Source of the DNA: Desulfobulbus sp.
GTDB lineage: Bacteria > Pseudomonadota > Gammaproteobacteria > Burkholderiales > Rhodocyclaceae
NCBI GenBank assembly: GCA_009782025.1
Contig: WQUQ01000090.1
Span: 1 to 6,269, forward strand
Direction: 5' to 3'
DNA length: 6,269 nucleotides
Numbering within the stretch: position 1 is the stretch's first letter; every line of letters starts with the position of its first letter. The notes under the pieces were generated by a model. The model did not search any database. It was not told the origin of the DNA and was given only the letters and a program-made list of their open reading frames with translations. Made by a program: the position numbers and the translations under genes. Below are positions 4,432-6,269 of the stretch, piece after piece.

Positions 4432-6269
4432 AAAGCTGCGCATGACCGATGTCGAGCAGGTTGGCGGTAAAAATGCCTCGCTCGGCGAAATGATTAGCCA
4501 ACTGGCCGACACCGGCGTGCGCGTGCCCGGCGGTTTTGCCACCACGGCCCATGCTTACCGCATTTTTCTGGCCCAGTCCGGTCTCGACCAGAAGATCAAC
4601 GCCGCCCTCGATGCGCTCGATGTCGATGATGTGAATGCGCTCGCCCGCACCGGCGCCGAGATTCGCCAGTGGGTGCTCGACACGCCGTTTCCGATGGAAT
4701 TGACCATCGCCATTACCGAGCAGTATCAACGTCTGGTCGCCGATTCTTCCGCCGATATGTCGTTTGCCGTGCGCTCTTCGGCCACCGCCGAGGACTTGCC
4801 CGATGCCTCCTTCGCCGGCCAGCAGGAAACCTTCCTCAACATCGTCGGCCTGGAAAACATCATGCACGCGATCAAGGAGGTGTTCGCCTCGCTGTACAAC
4901 GACCGCGCCATTTCCTACCGCGTGCACAAGGGTTTTCTCCATGCCGACGTGGCCCTGTCGGCGGGCATTCAGCGCATGGTGCGCTCCGACAAGGGGGCCG
5001 CCGGCGTGATGTTCACGCTCGATACCGAATCGGGCTTTCGCGATGCGGTATTCGTCACTTCCAGCTACGGCCTGGGCGAAACGGTGGTGCAGGGCGCGGT
5101 CAACCCGGATGAGTTCTACGTGCACAAGCCGATGCTGGCTGCCGGCAAAAAGGCCGTGGTGCGCCGCAATCTCGGCTCGAAGATGATAAAAATGACCTTC
5201 GCCGCCGAGAAAGTCGCCGGCAAATCGACCATCACCGAGGATGTCGAAGAAAGCCTGCGCCACCAGTTCTCGATCAACGATGAAGAAGTCATGGAACTGG
5301 CCCGCTATGCCCAGATCATCGAGCGGCATTACGACCGCCCGATGGACATCGAATGGGGCAAGGACGGCGTCGACGGCAAGCTCTACATCCTGCAAGCGCG
5401 GCCGGAAACCGTGCAGTCGCAGGCGCGCGCCGGCAAGCAGGAAAAATTCAAGCTCAAATCCTTCTCCAAGGTGCTCGCCTCGGGCCGCGCCATCGGCCAG
5501 AAAATCGGCGTCGGCCCGGTGCGCGTCGTCAAAGACCCGAAAGAGATGGATCAGGTCAAACCGGGCGACGTGCTGGTCGCTGATATGACCGACCCGAACT
5601 GGGAGCCGGTGATGAAACGCGCCTCGGCCATCGTCACCAACCGCGGCGGGCGCACCTGCCATGCCGCCATCATCGCCCGCGAACTCGGCATTCCGGCCAT
5701 CGTCGGCTGTGGCGACGCGACCGAGACGCTGCACGAAGGCGACATCGTCACCGTGTCATGCACCGAGGGCGACACCGGCCATGTCTATCGCGGCCGGCTC
5801 GATTTCGAGATCGCCACCCGTGACATCTCGGCCATGCCGGCGGTACCGGTCAAGGTCATGATGAACGTCGGCAACCCCGAACTGGCCTTTGAATTCGCCC
5901 AACTGCCCAATGCCGGCGTCGGCCTGGCGCGCGTCGAATTCATCATCAACAATGTCATCGGCATCCACCCCAAGGCCATCCTCGACGTCGAGCGCCTGCC
6001 GGCCTCCAAGCGCGACGAAATCAAGCGCCGCGCCCGCGGCTACGCCAGCCCCAAGGCGTTTTTCGTCGAAAAACTGGTCGAGGGCGTCGCCACCATCGCC
6101 GCCGCCTTCTGGCCCAACCCGGTCATCGTCCGCCTCTCCGACTTCAAATCCAACGAATACCGCAAGCTCCTCGGCGGCGAGTTGTACGAGCCGGAAGAAG
6201 AAAACCCGATGCTCGGCTTTCGCGGCGCCTCGCGCTACATCGCCCACACCTTCGAGGACTGCTTCGAGA
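4406..6269 (+). CDS. ppsA: Phosphoenolpyruvate synthase (pyruvate, water dikinase), C-terminus cut by window edge
   Basis: Cytosolic EC 2.7.9.2: pyruvate + ATP + water to PEP + AMP + phosphate, the entry to gluconeogenesis from pyruvate or lactate. 621 full codons are present; the E. coli enzyme has 792, so about 170 are missing. The N-terminal ATP-grasp domain (about 1-340) shows [11 protein letters not shown] (K22) and [26 protein letters not shown] (R123), ending near [13 protein letters not shown]. The phosphohistidine swivel domain (about 380-455) has [24 protein letters not shown], with the catalytic His at 419. The pyruvate/PEP-binding barrel then begins, with [21 protein letters not shown] (504 on), [13 protein letters not shown] (573 on) and NPMLGFRG (600-607). 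The reading frame is open throughout. It overlaps the regulator ORF by 26 bp, so it is probably co-transcribed with it and under pyruvate-responsive control. Confidence 0.98.
   Translation, partial: MEPLVIPFEKLRMTDVEQVGGKNASLGEMISQLADTGVRVPGGFATTAHAYRIFLAQSGLDQKINAALDALDVDDVNALARTGAEIRQWVLDTPFPMELTIAITEQYQRLVADSSADMSFAVRSSATAEDLPDASFAGQQETFLNIVGLENIMHAIKEVFASLYNDRAISYRVHKGFLHADVALSAGIQRMVRSDKGAAGVMFTLDTESGFRDAVFVTSSYGLGETVVQGAVNPDEFYVHKPMLAAGKKAVVRRNLGSKMIKMTFAAEKVAGKSTITEDVEESLRHQFSINDEEVMELARYAQIIERHYDRPMDIEWGKDGVDGKLYILQARPETVQSQARAGKQEKFKLKSFSKVLASGRAIGQKIGVGPVRVVKDPKEMDQVKPGDVLVADMTDPNWEPVMKRASAIVTNRGGRTCHAAIIARELGIPAIVGCGDATETLHEGDIVTVSCTEGDTGHVYRGRLDFEIATRDISAMPAVPVKVMMNVGNPELAFEFAQLPNAGVGLARVEFIINNVIGIHPKAILDVERLPASKRDEIKRRARGYASPKAFFVEKLVEGVATIAAAFWPNPVIVRLSDFKSNEYRKLLGGELYEPEEENPMLGFRGASRYIAHTFEDCFE

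Noticed and set aside
4193..5734. 513-codon minus-strand ORF
   Set aside because: Antisense to ppsA and the regulator. Its His/Gly/Ala/Asp-rich composition is typical of a shadow, and it reads through the heptamer repeat on the complementary strand.

Overview
The window is a GC-rich proteobacterial chromosomal segment built around the pyruvate/PEP/oxaloacetate branch point. Its two long genes both run off the window: ppc (PEP carboxylase) leaves at the left edge on the minus strand, and ppsA (PEP synthase) leaves at the right edge on the plus strand. The high GC content, codon use and protein flavour suggest a betaproteobacterium, possibly of the Rhodocyclales (Dechloromonas/Accumulibacter/Azoarcus type). 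That placement is inference from protein style only.

Layout, left to right. (1) Positions 1-2622, minus: ppc, missing only its C-terminus, with no frameshift. (2) Positions 2645-3363, minus: a HigB/HigA-type toxin-antitoxin pair in toxin-first order, overlapping by ATGA. The antitoxin stop lies 22 bp upstream of the ppc start, so higB-higA-ppc reads as one transcription unit. (3) About 3364-3585: a divergent, AT-rich control region. It holds a strong promoter for higB placed so close to the gene that the transcript would be leaderless or nearly so, an 8-bp inverted repeat, a sigma70-like promoter for the plus-strand gene, and two tandem TTGGT-nnn-ACCAA-type operators, the second overlapping the start codon. 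(4) Positions 3586-4431, plus: a FadR-subfamily GntR regulator, most like the pyruvate sensor PdhR. (5) Positions 4293-4392: a heptanucleotide repeat element with two opposed arms, forming a 17-bp perfect inverted repeat. It sits inside the 3' end of the regulator ORF and adds a low-complexity tail, so that the regulator ORF overlaps the start of ppsA. (6) Positions 4406-6269, plus: ppsA, missing about 170 C-terminal codons.

How it fits together: PpsA makes PEP from pyruvate and Ppc carboxylates PEP to oxaloacetate, so the two enzymes together give an ATP-driven route from pyruvate to C4 acids and gluconeogenesis. A PdhR-like regulator with its own operators just upstream of ppsA suggests pyruvate-responsive, autoregulated control of a regulator-ppsA operon. 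The unusual points are the toxin-antitoxin module directly upstream of a central-metabolism gene, and the repeat element that rewrites the regulator's C-terminus. No wholly new system is evident. Every gene belongs to a recognisable family; the novelty lies in arrangement and regulatory architecture.
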